A stretch of 64,000 nucleotides of DNA from Candidatus Sulfurimonas baltica (lineage in GTDB: Bacteria; Campylobacterota; Campylobacteria; Campylobacterales; Sulfurimonadaceae): assembly GCF_015265455.1 (NCBI RefSeq), contig NZ_CP054492.1:2604001-2668000 (forward strand), read 5' to 3'. Below are positions 34,575 through 44,495 of the stretch, in pieces (the first letter of the stretch is position 1; every line of letters begins with the position of its first letter). The position numbers and the translations under genes were made by a program. The notes under the pieces are model-generated. The model was not told where the DNA came from. It was given only the letters and a program-made list of their open reading frames with translations, and did not search any database.

Positions 34575-35834
34575 ATGGCTCAAACTATAACAGAAAAAAT
34601 ATTTTCACAACATGTTGGCAGAGAGGTTTTTGCCGGAGAAATTATCCGCTCAAACATCGACATGGTTATTGGTAACGATATTACAACACCTATCTCAATA
34701 AGTGCATTCAATCTAAGCGGTGCACAAAAACTTGCTAATCCAGATGGGTTTTCTCTTGTTCTTGACCACTTTATCCCGGCAAAGGATATTGCCTCAGCAA
34801 ACCAAGCTAGAATTAGTCGCGACTTCGCAAAAAAGCACAATCTAAAAAACTTTTTTGATGAAAAAGATATGGGAATAGAGCATGCTCTTTTGCCAGAAAA
34901 AGGGCTTGTAGTCCCTGGTGATGTCATTATCGGCGCAGACTCACACACTTGTACTCATGGTGCACTTGGAGCATTCTCTACAGGTATGGGTTCAACTGAT
35001 TTAGCATTTGCTATGATTACCGGCGGTAACTGGTTTAAAGTTCCTGAGTCTATAAAAGTAAATCTAAGCGGAAAACCGGGACTGCATACGACAGGTAAAG
35101 ATATTATCTTAGAAATTATTCGCCTAATCGGTGTTGATGGAGCGCTGTACAGAACCCTAGAGTTTACCGGGAGCACGATTGAGCACCTAACAATGGATGA
35201 TAGATTCAGCATGTGCAATATGGCAATCGAAGCTGGTGCCAAGAGTGGAATTGTCGCATATGACGATGTCACTAAAGAATTTTTATCTGACAAAAATCTA
35301 GCACGTGAACCTAGAATTCACTACTCTGATGAAGATGCAAATTATGTGCAAATACTGGATATAGATGTAGCAAACCTTGAGCCTGTTATCGCTTACCCTT
35401 TCTTGCCTTCAAATGGGCACTCTATAACTCAAGCAGTTAGCGATAAAATTAAAATTGACCAAGCTTTTATCGGAAGCTGTACAAATGGTCGTCTTGGTGA
35501 TTTAAAAACAGCTGCTGAGATTTTAAAAGGCAAAAAAGTACATCCAGATGTTCGTCTAATAGTAACTCCAGGGACTCAAAAAATTCTAAAAGAGGCTTAT
35601 AGACTTGGCTATATGGACATTATTATAGATGCTGGCGGTGTAGTTTCAAACCCTACATGTGGAGCTTGTCTTGGTGGATATATGGGAATACTTGGAGACA
35701 ATGAGGTGGCTGTTTCAACAACCAACCGTAACTTTGTTGGCCGTATGGGTTCTCGCTCATCTAAAGTGTACTTGGCAAATTCTGCAGTTGCTGCAATATC
35801 AGCAATCACTGGTTATATTTCAGACCCAAGATAA
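34575..35834 (+). CDS. leuC: 3-isopropylmalate dehydratase large subunit
   Basis: A 419-residue aconitase-family protein of leucine synthesis. The Fe-S Cys residues are in IIGADSHTCTHGALGAF, FIGSCTNGRLGDL and VSNPTCGACLGGYMG; HNLKNFFDEKDMGIEHALLPE is typical of the short (archaeal/HacA-like) class. The ATG at 34575 has AAAAGG upstream; an earlier in-frame ATG adds 31 unrelated residues. leuD is not next to it, so the small subunit must be elsewhere. Confidence 0.93.
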   Translation: MAQTITEKIFSQHVGREVFAGEIIRSNIDMVIGNDITTPISISAFNLSGAQKLANPDGFSLVLDHFIPAKDIASANQARISRDFAKKHNLKNFFDEKDMGIEHALLPEKGLVVPGDVIIGADSHTCTHGALGAFSTGMGSTDLAFAMITGGNWFKVPESIKVNLSGKPGLHTTGKDIILEIIRLIGVDGALYRTLEFTGSTIEHLTMDDRFSMCNMAIEAGAKSGIVAYDDVTKEFLSDKNLAREPRIHYSDEDANYVQILDIDVANLEPVIAYPFLPSNGHSITQAVSDKIKIDQAFIGSCTNGRLGDLKTAAEILKGKKVHPDVRLIVTPGTQKILKEAYRLGYMDIIIDAGGVVSNPTCGACLGGYMGILGDNEVAVSTTNRNFVGRMGSRSSKVYLANSAVAAISAITGYISDPR

Positions 35835-35851
35835 GTTTAAATACTAATATT

Positions 35852-35894
35852 AATATCTGCAAGTATTACCTAATTTAAGGTATATGCAGATATT
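35852..35894. terminator. Long hairpin between leuC and the OmpA-type gene
   Basis: A 10-bp perfect arm (AATATCTGCA/TGCAGATATT) encloses a second pair (TACCT/AGGTA), followed by CTTTTA. Likely terminator of leuC. Confidence 0.6.
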
Positions 35895-35920
35895 CTTTTA
35901 GAAACGAATTAAGGAAAAAC

Positions 35921-37207
35921 ATGAAAAAACTATTATTAATACCTGCCCTTATGCTTGCTTCAGTTTCAATCGCACAAGATTATAAGTATGAGATTACTCC
36001 ACTTGTAGGCTACAATATTGCTGAGGGCAACCTTGATTTAGAAAATCAAACTCTTGTCGGGGCTGAGATACAATACAATTCTGATTCAGTTCTAAAGCCG
36101 GAGCTTAGTGTTTTATATACCGATGCTGATTATGAAAGCTCCAACATAAGCACAGACATATACCGCATAGCTATCAATGGTGTTCATAAATATGACTCTG
36201 TTGGTTTTATGACTCCTTTAACAAAAATAGGTGTTGGTTACGAGACTATAGATACTCGTTTATCAGACAATAGAGACAGTATATTTTTTGACGCAGGTGT
36301 TGGTGCAAAAATTCCATTTACTGATTCTATCGCTTTAAAACTAGAAGCTGTATATATGTTAAAAAACAATAGCAACAGATGGGATAGCAACTTAGCTGTT
36401 TTAGCTGGTATAAACTTTGCATTTGGTCCAAAAGCTCAAGAAACAGCTCCTGAGCCAGAGCCTACGCCTGAGCCAGAGCCAGTGATTGATGGAGACGATG
36501 ACAAAGATGGTGTTTTAAACTCTGTTGACAAATGTCCTAAGACTCCAGCAGGCAAACCTGTAAACTCTGATGGTTGTTTTATTGATGGAGACGATGACAA
36601 AGACGGTGTTCTAAACTCTGTTGACAAGTGTCCTAAGACTCCAGCAGGAAAACCTGTAAACTCTGATGGTTGTTTTATTGATGGAGATAATGACAAAGAT
36701 GGCGTTTTAAACTCTATTGACGAATGTCCTACAACTCCAGCAGGAAAACCTGTAAACTCTGATGGTTGTTTTATTGATGGAGATGATGACAAAGATGGCG
36801 TTTTAAACTCTATTGACGAATGTCCTACAACTCCAGCCGGTAATATTGTAAACGATTCAGGTTGTACAAAAGAGGTAAACCTGCATATTAATTTTGAAAA
36901 TGCGTCTTATAATGTTGATGCTATATCAAAAAGCAATATTGAAAAGTTTGCCAGCTTCTTAAAAGCTCGCCCTAATTACAGTGCTGGGATAATTGGATAC
37001 ACTGATAGCGTTGGTCGCGAGTCAAGCAATCAGAAACTGTCACAAAAAAGAGCTGATGCAGTAAGAGGCATGATTATAGATCAAGGCATATCGTCAGATA
37101 GAGTTACAGCAACCGGTATGGGTGAGTCTAACCCAATAGCTACGAATGAAACAGCAGAAGGTCGTGCTCAAAACAGAAGAATAGAAGCAACATTGAATAA
37201 AAAATAG
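35921..37207 (+). CDS. OmpA-type outer-membrane protein with TSP3 repeats
   Basis: A 428-residue protein: signal peptide [19 protein letters not shown], an 8-strand-like beta-barrel (about 20-170), a Pro/Glu linker ([12 protein letters not shown]), four calcium-binding thrombospondin type-3 repeats (DxDxDGVxxxxDxCP, residues ~190-315) and an OmpA-C domain that binds peptidoglycan ([51 protein letters not shown]). This anchors the outer membrane to the cell wall. SD AAGGAAAAAC before the ATG. Confidence 0.93.
   Translation: MKKLLLIPALMLASVSIAQDYKYEITPLVGYNIAEGNLDLENQTLVGAEIQYNSDSVLKPELSVLYTDADYESSNISTDIYRIAINGVHKYDSVGFMTPLTKIGVGYETIDTRLSDNRDSIFFDAGVGAKIPFTDSIALKLEAVYMLKNNSNRWDSNLAVLAGINFAFGPKAQETAPEPEPTPEPEPVIDGDDDKDGVLNSVDKCPKTPAGKPVNSDGCFIDGDDDKDGVLNSVDKCPKTPAGKPVNSDGCFIDGDNDKDGVLNSIDECPTTPAGKPVNSDGCFIDGDDDKDGVLNSIDECPTTPAGNIVNDSGCTKEVNLHINFENASYNVDAISKSNIEKFASFLKARPNYSAGIIGYTDSVGRESSNQKLSQKRADAVRGMIIDQGISSDRVTATGMGESNPIATNETAEGRAQNRRIEATLNKK
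36488..36865 (+). repeat. Four 96-bp tandem repeats encoding TSP3 units
   Basis: Unit starts at 36488, 36584, 36680 and 36776; each encodes 32 residues beginning DGD(D/N)DKDGVLNS and ending DGCFI (the last copy shorter, ending NDSGC). The first two units use DKCPKTPAG, the last two DECPTTPAG, suggesting pairwise duplication. Confidence 0.9.
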
Positions 37208-37208
37208 T

Positions 37209-37781
37209 ATGCTTAATATACCCTGCGTAATTTTTGCTGGCGGAAGAAGTTCCAGAATGGGAGAGGATAAATCTCTTCTCCCGTTTGGAGGCTTTGACAC
37301 CCTAACACAATTTCAACTCTTTCGCTTAAATAAAATTTTTAAAACCGTTTATATCTCATGTAAAGACAAGAATAAGTTTGATTTTAATGCAAACTTTATA
37401 GAAGATGTTAAAAGTGATAAAGTTTTCGCACCAACTACTGGTTTTATCGCTGTGTTTGCAAAGCTACATGTAGAGAAGTTTTTTGCCATAAGTGTAGATG
37501 CCCCTTTTATAAATAAAAAAGAGATTGAAAAAATAATAGAAGCAGACACAACAACCGCAGATGCCACTATTGCGAAAACTTCATTTGGGATACAACCAAT
37601 GTGTGGAGTTTATCACCGTTGTATTGAGGGTAAATTTATTGAGATGCTAAAAGACAACAATCATAAATTGGGCTTTTTATTAAAATCTTCAAATACAACT
37701 TATGTAAATTTTGAAGATGAAAAACCGTTTTTAAATCTTAACCACCCTCATGAATACACGGAAGCGCTATCACTTATTTAA
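37209..37781 (+). CDS. mobA: Molybdenum cofactor guanylyltransferase
   Basis: A 190-residue nucleotidyltransferase with the signature [21 protein letters not shown] at the N terminus, and [13 protein letters not shown] (the metal-binding Asp) and QPMCGVYHR later. It attaches GMP to molybdopterin for bis-MGD enzymes such as nitrate or formate reductases. It starts 1 base after the OmpA gene stop and is followed by moaC 62 bases on. Confidence 0.9.
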   Translation: MLNIPCVIFAGGRSSRMGEDKSLLPFGGFDTLTQFQLFRLNKIFKTVYISCKDKNKFDFNANFIEDVKSDKVFAPTTGFIAVFAKLHVEKFFAISVDAPFINKKEIEKIIEADTTTADATIAKTSFGIQPMCGVYHRCIEGKFIEMLKDNNHKLGFLLKSSNTTYVNFEDEKPFLNLNHPHEYTEALSLI

Positions 37782-37843
37782 CTACACTTTGCTATAATAA
37801 AAAAGTACAAACGATATGAATAATTACATAAAAAAGAGAAGCT

Positions 37844-38314
37844 ATGAATCTAACTCATCTAGATGAGAACCAAAGACCAAAGATGGTTGATGTATCTGAT
37901 AAAAATCAAACAACTAGAATAGCAGTAGCGAGCGGGATAATAGAGATGAGCCAAGACGCTTACGATGCAATAGTTACAGAGAAAACAAAAAAGGGCCCTG
38001 TTCTTCAAACTGCAGTTATTGCAGCAATAATGGGTGTTAAAAAGACAAGTGATCTAATTCCAATGTGCCATCCGTTAAACCTAAGTGGAATCAATTGCGA
38101 TGTAGAGGAGTTAGCTGAATTGCCGGGATTTAAACTAACTGTCACAGCTAAGCTCACTGGACAAACAGGTGTTGAGATGGAAGCGTTAACCGGGACTAGC
38201 ATAGGGCTTTTAACGATTTATGACATGGTAAAAGCAATTGACAAAGGGATGGTAATCCGACATGTACAGCTTGAAACAAAATCAGGAGGCAAAAGTGGAG
38301 ATTATAAACGCTAG
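37844..38314 (+). CDS. moaC: Cyclic pyranopterin monophosphate synthase accessory protein
   Basis: A 156-residue MoaC with [59 protein letters not shown] and the C-terminal [11 protein letters not shown], covering the substrate-binding and active-site Lys/His residues. It converts the MoaA product to cPMP in molybdenum cofactor synthesis. Next to mobA, so a small Mo-cofactor unit. It overlaps the next gene by 20 bases. Confidence 0.96.
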   Translation: MNLTHLDENQRPKMVDVSDKNQTTRIAVASGIIEMSQDAYDAIVTEKTKKGPVLQTAVIAAIMGVKKTSDLIPMCHPLNLSGINCDVEELAELPGFKLTVTAKLTGQTGVEMEALTGTSIGLLTIYDMVKAIDKGMVIRHVQLETKSGGKSGDYKR

Positions 38315-38564
38315 AGAAGAGAAACTAGACCTTACTTACCCTTGTTCTTGGTGCTATAAGCTTATAGCTGGTGAAAAAGAGGCTTTAGAGAAGGCTATAC
38401 ATGATGTTATAGAGGCTCGTGAGCACAAACTAACACACTCAAACAACTCTAAAAGCGGCAAGTATGTCAGTATGAATTTGGATATGCTTGTACATAATGA
38501 GGATGATAGAAATTTCATCTATGAAGCACTAAAACAACACCAAAATATAAAAATGGTACTTTAA
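38295..38564 (+). CDS. DUF493/YbeD-like protein
   Basis: An 89-residue protein with the [25 protein letters not shown] start and HEDD-type end ([16 protein letters not shown]), matching the small ferredoxin-like YbeD fold (DUF493). The start is GTG at 38295, set by an ideal AGGAGG 5 bases upstream inside moaC; the earlier ATG lacks one. YbeD proteins are thought to be regulatory; the role here is unknown. The Cys-x-x-Cys (CSWC) is a notable feature. Confidence 0.78.
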   Translation: MEIINAREEKLDLTYPCSWCYKLIAGEKEALEKAIHDVIEAREHKLTHSNNSKSGKYVSMNLDMLVHNEDDRNFIYEALKQHQNIKMVL

Positions 38565-38577
38565 AAAAGGATTTATT

Positions 38578-39636
38578 ATGAACTTAGAAGAACTAGCAAA
38601 CAGTTTTAAAAACCTCTATAACAAGAAATTCAAAAGCTTGGACAAAAGAGTAACTTCCGTTATAAACGCCGCTAAAGATGAGCAAAGTATATATATTAAC
38701 AAGCTTAATCTTAATGAGATAAAAGTGGTAGCAACAACGATATTAGATATTGAGACACAGAAACTTCATAGTGAACTTGAAGAACTTCTTGCAAAAAAAG
38801 AGCAGCTACAAAGAGCATTAGACAGAAAGTCTCATGAACTTCAAGAAGCAAAATACAGTGTGTTTAATAGCATAGAAACTCTTGTAGATAAAGAGGATCT
38901 TCAAACTTTAGCAAAACTTCATCAAGTAAAACTCCAAACTATTGATCTTTTTGATTTACTTAGCGAAACAGTTGAGTCGGCAATTATCACTGCTTTAGAA
39001 AAATCAAAAGACAGCGAGGCAAATGAAACCATTAAAGAGCTTATAAAAGAGCTTACATACCAGACAATTAAAGAGGGAACGCTCAATACTATAAGGGTAA
39101 GAAAGATTCTCTCAACCATACTCCATTCAGCTATTGATATAGCAGAGGCAACGCCAAATATTTCAGAAGATATCTTAGAAGCGACACTAAAAGGTATGAG
39201 AGCTGGTCTTCTTCACTCTATCGATAGATTTAAAGAGAGATTAGCATTTATACCTTTAGAGGCTAAGCATATACTTATTGAAGATTATGACACGATTATG
39301 GAGGACTTAAATCAGACTGATACTTTATTTTTACAGGTTGTTCAAACTCAGGCGAACGAGAGTAGTCAGAGTACTAGAAAAATTCTTATAGAGCTTAACA
39401 AAAAAATGCACTATGACCTTGAAGAGTTAGTTCATATATCTAAAGAGGCTGCGCAGGTTATGAAAGATAGATTCTCTGTCTTGGCAAAAACAGCTGCAAA
39501 CAAGGCAGATACGGCACTTAAGTCTGATACAGCCAAAGAGGCAAAAAGAATGGGAATTCAAGCTTGGGGTGTTGCAAAGTCCGCACTAGGCAACGCTATA
39601 AAATCAGCAAAAAGTGTAATGGAGCCAAAAGAGTAA
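38578..39636 (+). CDS. Long helical protein, unknown
   Basis: A 352-residue, almost entirely helical and highly charged protein without signal peptide. Residues 55-95 form a coiled coil (LHSELEELLAKKEQLQRALDRK). The C terminus is Lys/Ala-rich (AKEAKRMGIQAWGVAKSALGNAIKSAKS), like apolipophorin- or phasin-like amphipathic helices. It starts 13 bases after the DUF493 gene with AAAAAGGAT upstream. I do not recognise the family with confidence. Confidence 0.7.
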   Translation: MNLEELANSFKNLYNKKFKSLDKRVTSVINAAKDEQSIYINKLNLNEIKVVATTILDIETQKLHSELEELLAKKEQLQRALDRKSHELQEAKYSVFNSIETLVDKEDLQTLAKLHQVKLQTIDLFDLLSETVESAIITALEKSKDSEANETIKELIKELTYQTIKEGTLNTIRVRKILSTILHSAIDIAEATPNISEDILEATLKGMRAGLLHSIDRFKERLAFIPLEAKHILIEDYDTIMEDLNQTDTLFLQVVQTQANESSQSTRKILIELNKKMHYDLEELVHISKEAAQVMKDRFSVLAKTAANKADTALKSDTAKEAKRMGIQAWGVAKSALGNAIKSAKSVMEPKE

Positions 39637-39649
39637 AACTCTTTTAGTT

Positions 39650-40723
39650 CTATTTGTAATATTTAGTAACTCTATCCATTTGTGAGCCCATATTTAGCAG
39701 TAGCATATCAGCTATAACTAAAGCTGCCATCGCTTCACAAACCACAGTCCCTCTTACAGCAACACATGGGTCATGTCTCCCTTTTAATGAGAAGTCAACT
39801 TCTTCATTTTCAGTTGTGACAGTATGTTGTTCCTTAAAGATTGATGGCGTTGGCTTGAAGTAAACATTCATAACTATATCTTCACCATTACTTATTCCAC
39901 CTAAAATACCGCCTGAATGATTACTCTCAAATCCACCTGCTCTTATTGCATCATTGTTCTTAGAACCAAGTGTTGAAGCGCTTAAAATTCCATCGCCAAT
40001 CTCAACAGCCTTTACAGCATTTATACCCATCATAGCATCAGCCAAAACACCATCAAGCTTGTAATAAAGTGGTTGTCCTAGACCTTTTGGTGCCCCTTTG
40101 ATAAGAACTCTTGAAACTCCGCCAACTGAGTCATGATCACTCTTTGCTTTTAAAATAGCGTCTTTTTGAGCTTGCTCTTTTTCTGGATCAAGCGCATAGA
40201 TTATACTTGTTTTAGCTTTTTCATAATCATAAACTTCCGATTTTATACCGTCAACTTCGCTTATTCCACTCAGTACTTCAATCTCCAACTCTGCCAACAT
40301 TAACTTTGCAACAGCACCTGCAGCGACTCTTGCAGCCGTCTCTCTTGCAGAGGATCTTCCGCCGCCGCGATAATCCCTTATTCCATATTTATGAAAGTAT
40401 GTAAAATCAGCGTGTCCCGGTCTGAAAACATCTTTAATATTTGTATAATCTTTTGATTTTTGATTTGTATTATATATAATCATAGCTATTGGCGTGCCTG
40501 TGCTAAGACCTTCAAAAACACCACTAAGTATCTCTACTTTGTCATCCTCTTTTCTTGCTGTTTCAAACTCACTTTTTCCAGGTTTTCTTCTATCTAGTTC
40601 ACTTTGAATAAACTCTTCATCTATCTTCAGACCGGCAGGAACTCCGTCTAGCAAACAGCCGATTGCTGTTCCATGAGACTCTCCAAAAGTACTAAATTTT
40701 AATTTCATACCAAAACTATTCAC
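39650..40723 (-). CDS. aroC: Chorismate synthase
   Basis: A 357-residue FMN-dependent enzyme that makes chorismate from EPSP. Signatures: FGESHGTAIGCLLDGVPAG, RRKPGKSEFETARKE, RPGHADFTYFHKYGIRDYRGGGRSSARETAAR, GISNGEDIVMNVYFKPTPSI and GRHDPCVAVRG. It overlaps rnc by 1 base, as part of a minus-strand unit. Confidence 0.98.
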   Translation of the reverse strand: MNSFGMKLKFSTFGESHGTAIGCLLDGVPAGLKIDEEFIQSELDRRKPGKSEFETARKEDDKVEILSGVFEGLSTGTPIAMIIYNTNQKSKDYTNIKDVFRPGHADFTYFHKYGIRDYRGGGRSSARETAARVAAGAVAKLMLAELEIEVLSGISEVDGIKSEVYDYEKAKTSIIYALDPEKEQAQKDAILKAKSDHDSVGGVSRVLIKGAPKGLGQPLYYKLDGVLADAMMGINAVKAVEIGDGILSASTLGSKNNDAIRAGGFESNHSGGILGGISNGEDIVMNVYFKPTPSIFKEQHTVTTENEEVDFSLKGRHDPCVAVRGTVVCEAMAALVIADMLLLNMGSQMDRVTKYYK

Positions 40724-41400
40724 TATTTTTCCTTTAACATCTCAACAGCCATTTTAGCTGCCTCTTGCTGGGCTATTTTTTTACTCTTGCCCATAGCTCT
40801 TGCATACTCTTTTTCTTCTATGATTACAGCTACTTCAAACTCTTTTTTGTGGTCAGGTCCGCGACTGGCAATAACCTGATAATCAGGAATTTGTCCAAAT
40901 CTGGCTTGTGTCAACTCCTGAAGAGTAGTTTTAAAATCTTTAAAAAGCGAGTCGAGTGATATATCTTTATGATTTTTTTCTATAATAGAAATAGCAATTT
41001 TCTCAACTACTTTCAAGCCGGATTCAAGATAAATTGCACCAATAATAGCTTCAAAAGCATTTGACAAGAGAGATGCCTTATCTCTCCCCCCGTTATTCTC
41101 TTCAGCATTTGAAAGATAAATATACTCCCCAAGATTAATGGAGCGTGCCAGCATATCAAAGCCGCTCTCATTCACCAAAGATGCTCTAATCTTTGAGAGT
41201 TTTCCCTCATCTGATTGTGGGAATTTATTAAACAAATACTCTCCAACAATCAAATCCAAAACTGCATCACCTAAAAACTCTAATCGCTCATTATCGTAGG
41301 GCTGTTTATAACTTTTATGTGTCAGCGCTTCGATAATGAGCTTTTCGTTTTTAAACTTATATCCTAAAGTTTTCTCCAAAATATCTATATGTTTATTCAT
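40723..41400 (-). CDS. rnc: Ribonuclease III
   Basis: A 225-residue RNase III: catalytic domain with [21 protein letters not shown] and the second acidic cluster ([14 protein letters not shown]), then a C-terminal dsRNA-binding domain ([15 protein letters not shown]... [19 protein letters not shown]). It processes rRNA precursors and other double-stranded RNA. It overlaps rnhA by 4 bases. Confidence 0.97.
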   Translation of the reverse strand: MNKHIDILEKTLGYKFKNEKLIIEALTHKSYKQPYDNERLEFLGDAVLDLIVGEYLFNKFPQSDEGKLSKIRASLVNESGFDMLARSINLGEYIYLSNAEENNGGRDKASLLSNAFEAIIGAIYLESGLKVVEKIAISIIEKNHKDISLDSLFKDFKTTLQELTQARFGQIPDYQVIASRGPDHKKEFEVAVIIEEKEYARAMGKSKKIAQQEAAKMAVEMLKEK

Positions 41401-41828
41401 ATTAGTGACTCTTTCATTTTTTCTGCCTCATCTCGTGCAAGTTTATCACATCTTTCATTTTCCTCGTGCCCATCATGTCCCCTAACCCATATAGCATTTA
41501 CTTTATGAATCCTTGAAACTTCAATATATTCTCTCCATAAATCTGGATTTTTAACCTTTTTAAAATCTCTTTTTATCCAAGCTACCAACCACTCATTTAT
41601 ACCTTTTACAACATATGATGAGTCAGAAACTATATCAACTTCACATGGCTCCGTAAGGGCTCTTAAACCCTCTATAGCACCAAGAAGTTCCATTCTATTG
41701 TTTGTAGTATGAGCTTCTCCGCCAGATATCTCTCTCTCCTTGCCTGCAAACCTGAGTATTACCCCATAGCCACCAGGTCCTGGATTTCCCAAAGCACTGC
41801 CATCACTGAAAAGAGCTATTTTCTTCAC
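41397..41828 (-). CDS. rnhA: Ribonuclease HI
   Basis: A 143-residue RNase HI with all carboxylates visible: [16 protein letters not shown] (D), [13 protein letters not shown] (E), [14 protein letters not shown] (D) and [10 protein letters not shown] (D), plus [10 protein letters not shown]. It removes RNA from RNA-DNA hybrids. The start overlaps the end of the upstream TPR gene by 26 bases. Confidence 0.96.
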   Translation of the reverse strand: MKKIALFSDGSALGNPGPGGYGVILRFAGKEREISGGEAHTTNNRMELLGAIEGLRALTEPCEVDIVSDSSYVVKGINEWLVAWIKRDFKKVKNPDLWREYIEVSRIHKVNAIWVRGHDGHEENERCDKLARDEAEKMKESLI

Positions 41829-42849
41829 TGAAATCCTTATAATAATTTTTTGTTAAACCAAGTTCAACTCTTGATGTATCTATGGTGTGGCAACTACTGC
41901 AACGATTAAATGAAAATGGGTAAACCTGTTTGCAGTTATCGCAAATATACTCAAAGCTAAGAGTAGCATTAACCTTTGGATTAAGATTAATCAATACATT
42001 AAACTCAAAAATAGAACTTTTTGAACTCTCTTTAATATACCCCTTTGCGCTGTAAAGCTCTTTTAGGTAACTGTTTTGCATTATTATATCTAAGTTCAAA
42101 TCTTTTTTATCAACACTCCATAGGATATCAACGAGCAATTCAGCTTTTGAATAGTCAAAATTTTCCCAAGCAATCTTTGGGTTGACCCTGAATATATACT
42201 CAAATATCATATATGTAAGTTGATTATATTTTCTATATATTGCTAATAGCTCTTGGACCTTATCTTCCGTTGAGAGTTCCGGATTATTTAAAATTATCAG
42301 AGAGTTTAAATAAGCACTATCACTGCTAATATCTTTTTTTAACTCCTCAAGAGGCTCTAAAACTTCTAGTGCAGATTTATAATCTTGCATGTGCTCATAT
42401 ACCAAGAGTAAGTAGTTTAGTGCCTGAGGTGTTCTTGGATTGTTTTTGAGAATCTCCAAGAAAATTTGTCTTGCACGCTCTAAAAAACCTGCCTTAAAAT
42501 ATGTCTTGCCGAGCAAAAACATCGTATCTCTGTAGTTTGCCTTATCTCCAACTTTTAATAGTTCCCTATATATTTCTATGCTCTTTTCAAAATTACCATT
42601 TTTTGTATAAGAGTTGGCAAGAAGAAGCCACGATTTTTCAGACAACTCGCCACTGCTAATCAAAACTTTCAACTCATTTTGGGAGGGAAGAGTATTAAAC
42701 TGTTTCAAAAATTTATCAAGATGCTTATGATCTTCTCTTTTTTTAAATCTTGCCAACCAATACGAAACAAATGTTATGATAAAAACAAGGACAAAAAATA
42801 TTATTATCCCAAAAAGAGGATCGCGGAACTCTAAAAAAAACATATTCAT
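41803..42849 (-). CDS. LapB-like TPR protein with rubredoxin-type zinc ribbon
   Basis: A 348-residue protein: an N-terminal membrane anchor (FGIIIFFVLVFIITFVSYWLARF), several TPR units (LLANSYTKNGNFEKSIEIYRELL, LLGKTYFKAGFLERARQIFLEIL, LLLVYEHMQDYKSALEVLEPL) and a C-terminal Cys4 ribbon (YICDNCKQVYPFSFNRCSSCHTID). That is the layout of LapB/YciM, which controls LPS synthesis through LpxC. Whether the same function holds is inference. It overlaps both neighbours, joined to rnhA by 26 bases. Confidence 0.78.
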   Translation of the reverse strand: MNMFFLEFRDPLFGIIIFFVLVFIITFVSYWLARFKKREDHKHLDKFLKQFNTLPSQNELKVLISSGELSEKSWLLLANSYTKNGNFEKSIEIYRELLKVGDKANYRDTMFLLGKTYFKAGFLERARQIFLEILKNNPRTPQALNYLLLVYEHMQDYKSALEVLEPLEELKKDISSDSAYLNSLIILNNPELSTEDKVQELLAIYRKYNQLTYMIFEYIFRVNPKIAWENFDYSKAELLVDILWSVDKKDLNLDIIMQNSYLKELYSAKGYIKESSKSSIFEFNVLINLNPKVNATLSFEYICDNCKQVYPFSFNRCSSCHTIDTSRVELGLTKNYYKDFSEENSSFQ

Positions 42850-43316
42850 TATTCGTAAACCACTATCCCGTAATCATTTTTTAGATTGTAAAACGTACAC
42901 TCTGCGCTAAAGTCCAAATCTTTAATTTTTCCAAGCTGAATAATAGAATTTTTGCTAACCTTTATTCCGAACTCAGTAAAAAACTTTTTTATATTTACAA
43001 ACTTAACATCTTCTACAAACTTATACTCAAACTCTTTATTTAGTCTCATTTTGTCGTATGAAAATATATGCTCGTTTACATGTAGCCTGTCTGAAGCATA
43101 TTTTATTGGTAAAAAGCCGGACAAATCAGTTAATATTTTCTCTACATGCTCATGTTTAGGTGGAAGAGTGTTTTTTTGCACAAAAAGATACTTATTGTTC
43201 AGCTTTAAATTTGGTGTATTTTTCCAATATTTATATGCGGGATTTGATACACCAAGTTTTGAAGAAACTTCTCTCCAGAGCCAAAATGAGTTAAGTGTAC
43301 TTGGCAAAAATGACAT
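42849..43316 (-). CDS. Unknown protein preceding the LapB-like gene
   Basis: A 155-residue protein starting MSFLPSTLNSFWLWREVSSKLGVSNPAYKYWKN. It has no signal peptide or membrane span. The first ~40 residues look like a small helical DNA- or protein-binding module; the rest contains a Lys-rich strand region. Its stop overlaps the next start (TAATG). I do not recognise the family. Confidence 0.65.
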   Translation of the reverse strand: MSFLPSTLNSFWLWREVSSKLGVSNPAYKYWKNTPNLKLNNKYLFVQKNTLPPKHEHVEKILTDLSGFLPIKYASDRLHVNEHIFSYDKMRLNKEFEYKFVEDVKFVNIKKFFTEFGIKVSKNSIIQLGKIKDLDFSAECTFYNLKNDYGIVVYE

Positions 43317-43378
43317 CTTTTTTGGCTCCTATAACAGATTTATTGCTCTATTATATAGTTTTTTTTTATATAGTTAGA

Positions 43379-44443
43379 TTAAAACGTAGCCATAACCCAC
43401 TTTGTAACCACAAAACCGCCAACCAACAACCATATAAATAGTAATCCTGCTGTATAAACAGGTGCTAAACCAAGTCCTTTAAATTTTGCAAATCTTGTAC
43501 CCATACCGAGTGCTGTCATTGCCATTGTAAGCAAAAAAGTATCTATCTCATTAATAACATCAACTATGTTTTGCGGAACCAATTGCAGTGAATTAAATCC
43601 TGCCATTGCGACAAAATAAACAGCAAACCAAGGAATAACCAGCTTTACCGGACCAGATACAGCCCCTGTTTTTTTAGAACTATATGAGAGATAAATACCT
43701 AAAATTATAAGCATCGGGGCTATCATAATAACCCGAGTCATCTTTACAATAACGGCAGAGTTTGCCATATCAGCAGGTGCGCCCGGCACTGATGCCGGAA
43801 CCGCTACTACCTGAGCAACTTCATGAATAGTTCCACCAACATATATGCCAAACTCTTTAGGGCTCATGTGAAAAAAGCCGGTAGCAGGTTCAATTATCGC
43901 AGTATATAAAACAGGGTATAAAAACATTGATATTGTTCCAAAGAGAACAACCATAGAGACTGCTATTGCAGTTTTGTGCTCCTCTGCTTTTAAAACAGGC
44001 TCTGTCGCCAAAACTGCTGCAGCACCACAAACAGAAGCACCCGAAGATATAAGCATTGAAGTATCTTTTTCCATTTTAAATAACTTAAATCCAGCCCAGC
44101 TTCCGAGTATAAATGTAGTTGAGAGCATAATAAGGGAGACCATAAAACCCTCTATCCCAACCTCAGCAATCTGCTGAAACGTTATACGAAATCCATAAAA
44201 AACTATTGCAAAACGCAAAATCTTTTTACCTGAAAAAGTTATTCCGCCGCTCCACTCTGCCGGTGTATTATTGTGAAGTGTATTTGCATAAAATATCCCC
44301 ATCACAATACCGATAACCAGAGGTGAAATCCCTAAAGAGCGGATGAATGCTATATCTGAAATCATAGTGGCTGCTGCTGCAAAAATAGCAACAAAAACAA
44401 TCCCGTTAATAGTACCTTTTCTATTTGTCGCTGAAAATGGCAT
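43379..44443 (-). CDS. YeiH-family membrane protein (putative sulfate exporter family)
   Basis: A 354-residue, about 10-span membrane protein of the UPF0324/YeiH family: SPLVIGIVMGIFYANTL, FSGKKILRFAIVFYGFRITFQQI, SSGASVCGAAAVLATEPVLKAEEHKTAIAVSMVVLFGT and GGTIHEVAQVVAVPASV are its hallmarks. The substrate is not certain; some members are called putative sulfate exporters. In a sulfur-oxidising context this would be attractive, but is unproved. Confidence 0.88.
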   Translation of the reverse strand: MPFSATNRKGTINGIVFVAIFAAAATMISDIAFIRSLGISPLVIGIVMGIFYANTLHNNTPAEWSGGITFSGKKILRFAIVFYGFRITFQQIAEVGIEGFMVSLIMLSTTFILGSWAGFKLFKMEKDTSMLISSGASVCGAAAVLATEPVLKAEEHKTAIAVSMVVLFGTISMFLYPVLYTAIIEPATGFFHMSPKEFGIYVGGTIHEVAQVVAVPASVPGAPADMANSAVIVKMTRVIMIAPMLIILGIYLSYSSKKTGAVSGPVKLVIPWFAVYFVAMAGFNSLQLVPQNIVDVINEIDTFLLTMAMTALGMGTRFAKFKGLGLAPVYTAGLLFIWLLVGGFVVTKWVMATF

Positions 44444-44495
44444 AAAAAATCCTTATTTAACTGATAAGCGAATTATATCAAAAATATATTTTCTT

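Noticed and set aside
36436-36792. Minus-strand ORF of repeated [12 protein letters not shown] units
   Set aside because: This is the antisense reading of the TSP3 repeats.
36488-36865. Regular repeats as a possible CRISPR array
   Set aside because: Units are 96 bp, contiguous without spacers and in frame with the OmpA-type protein.
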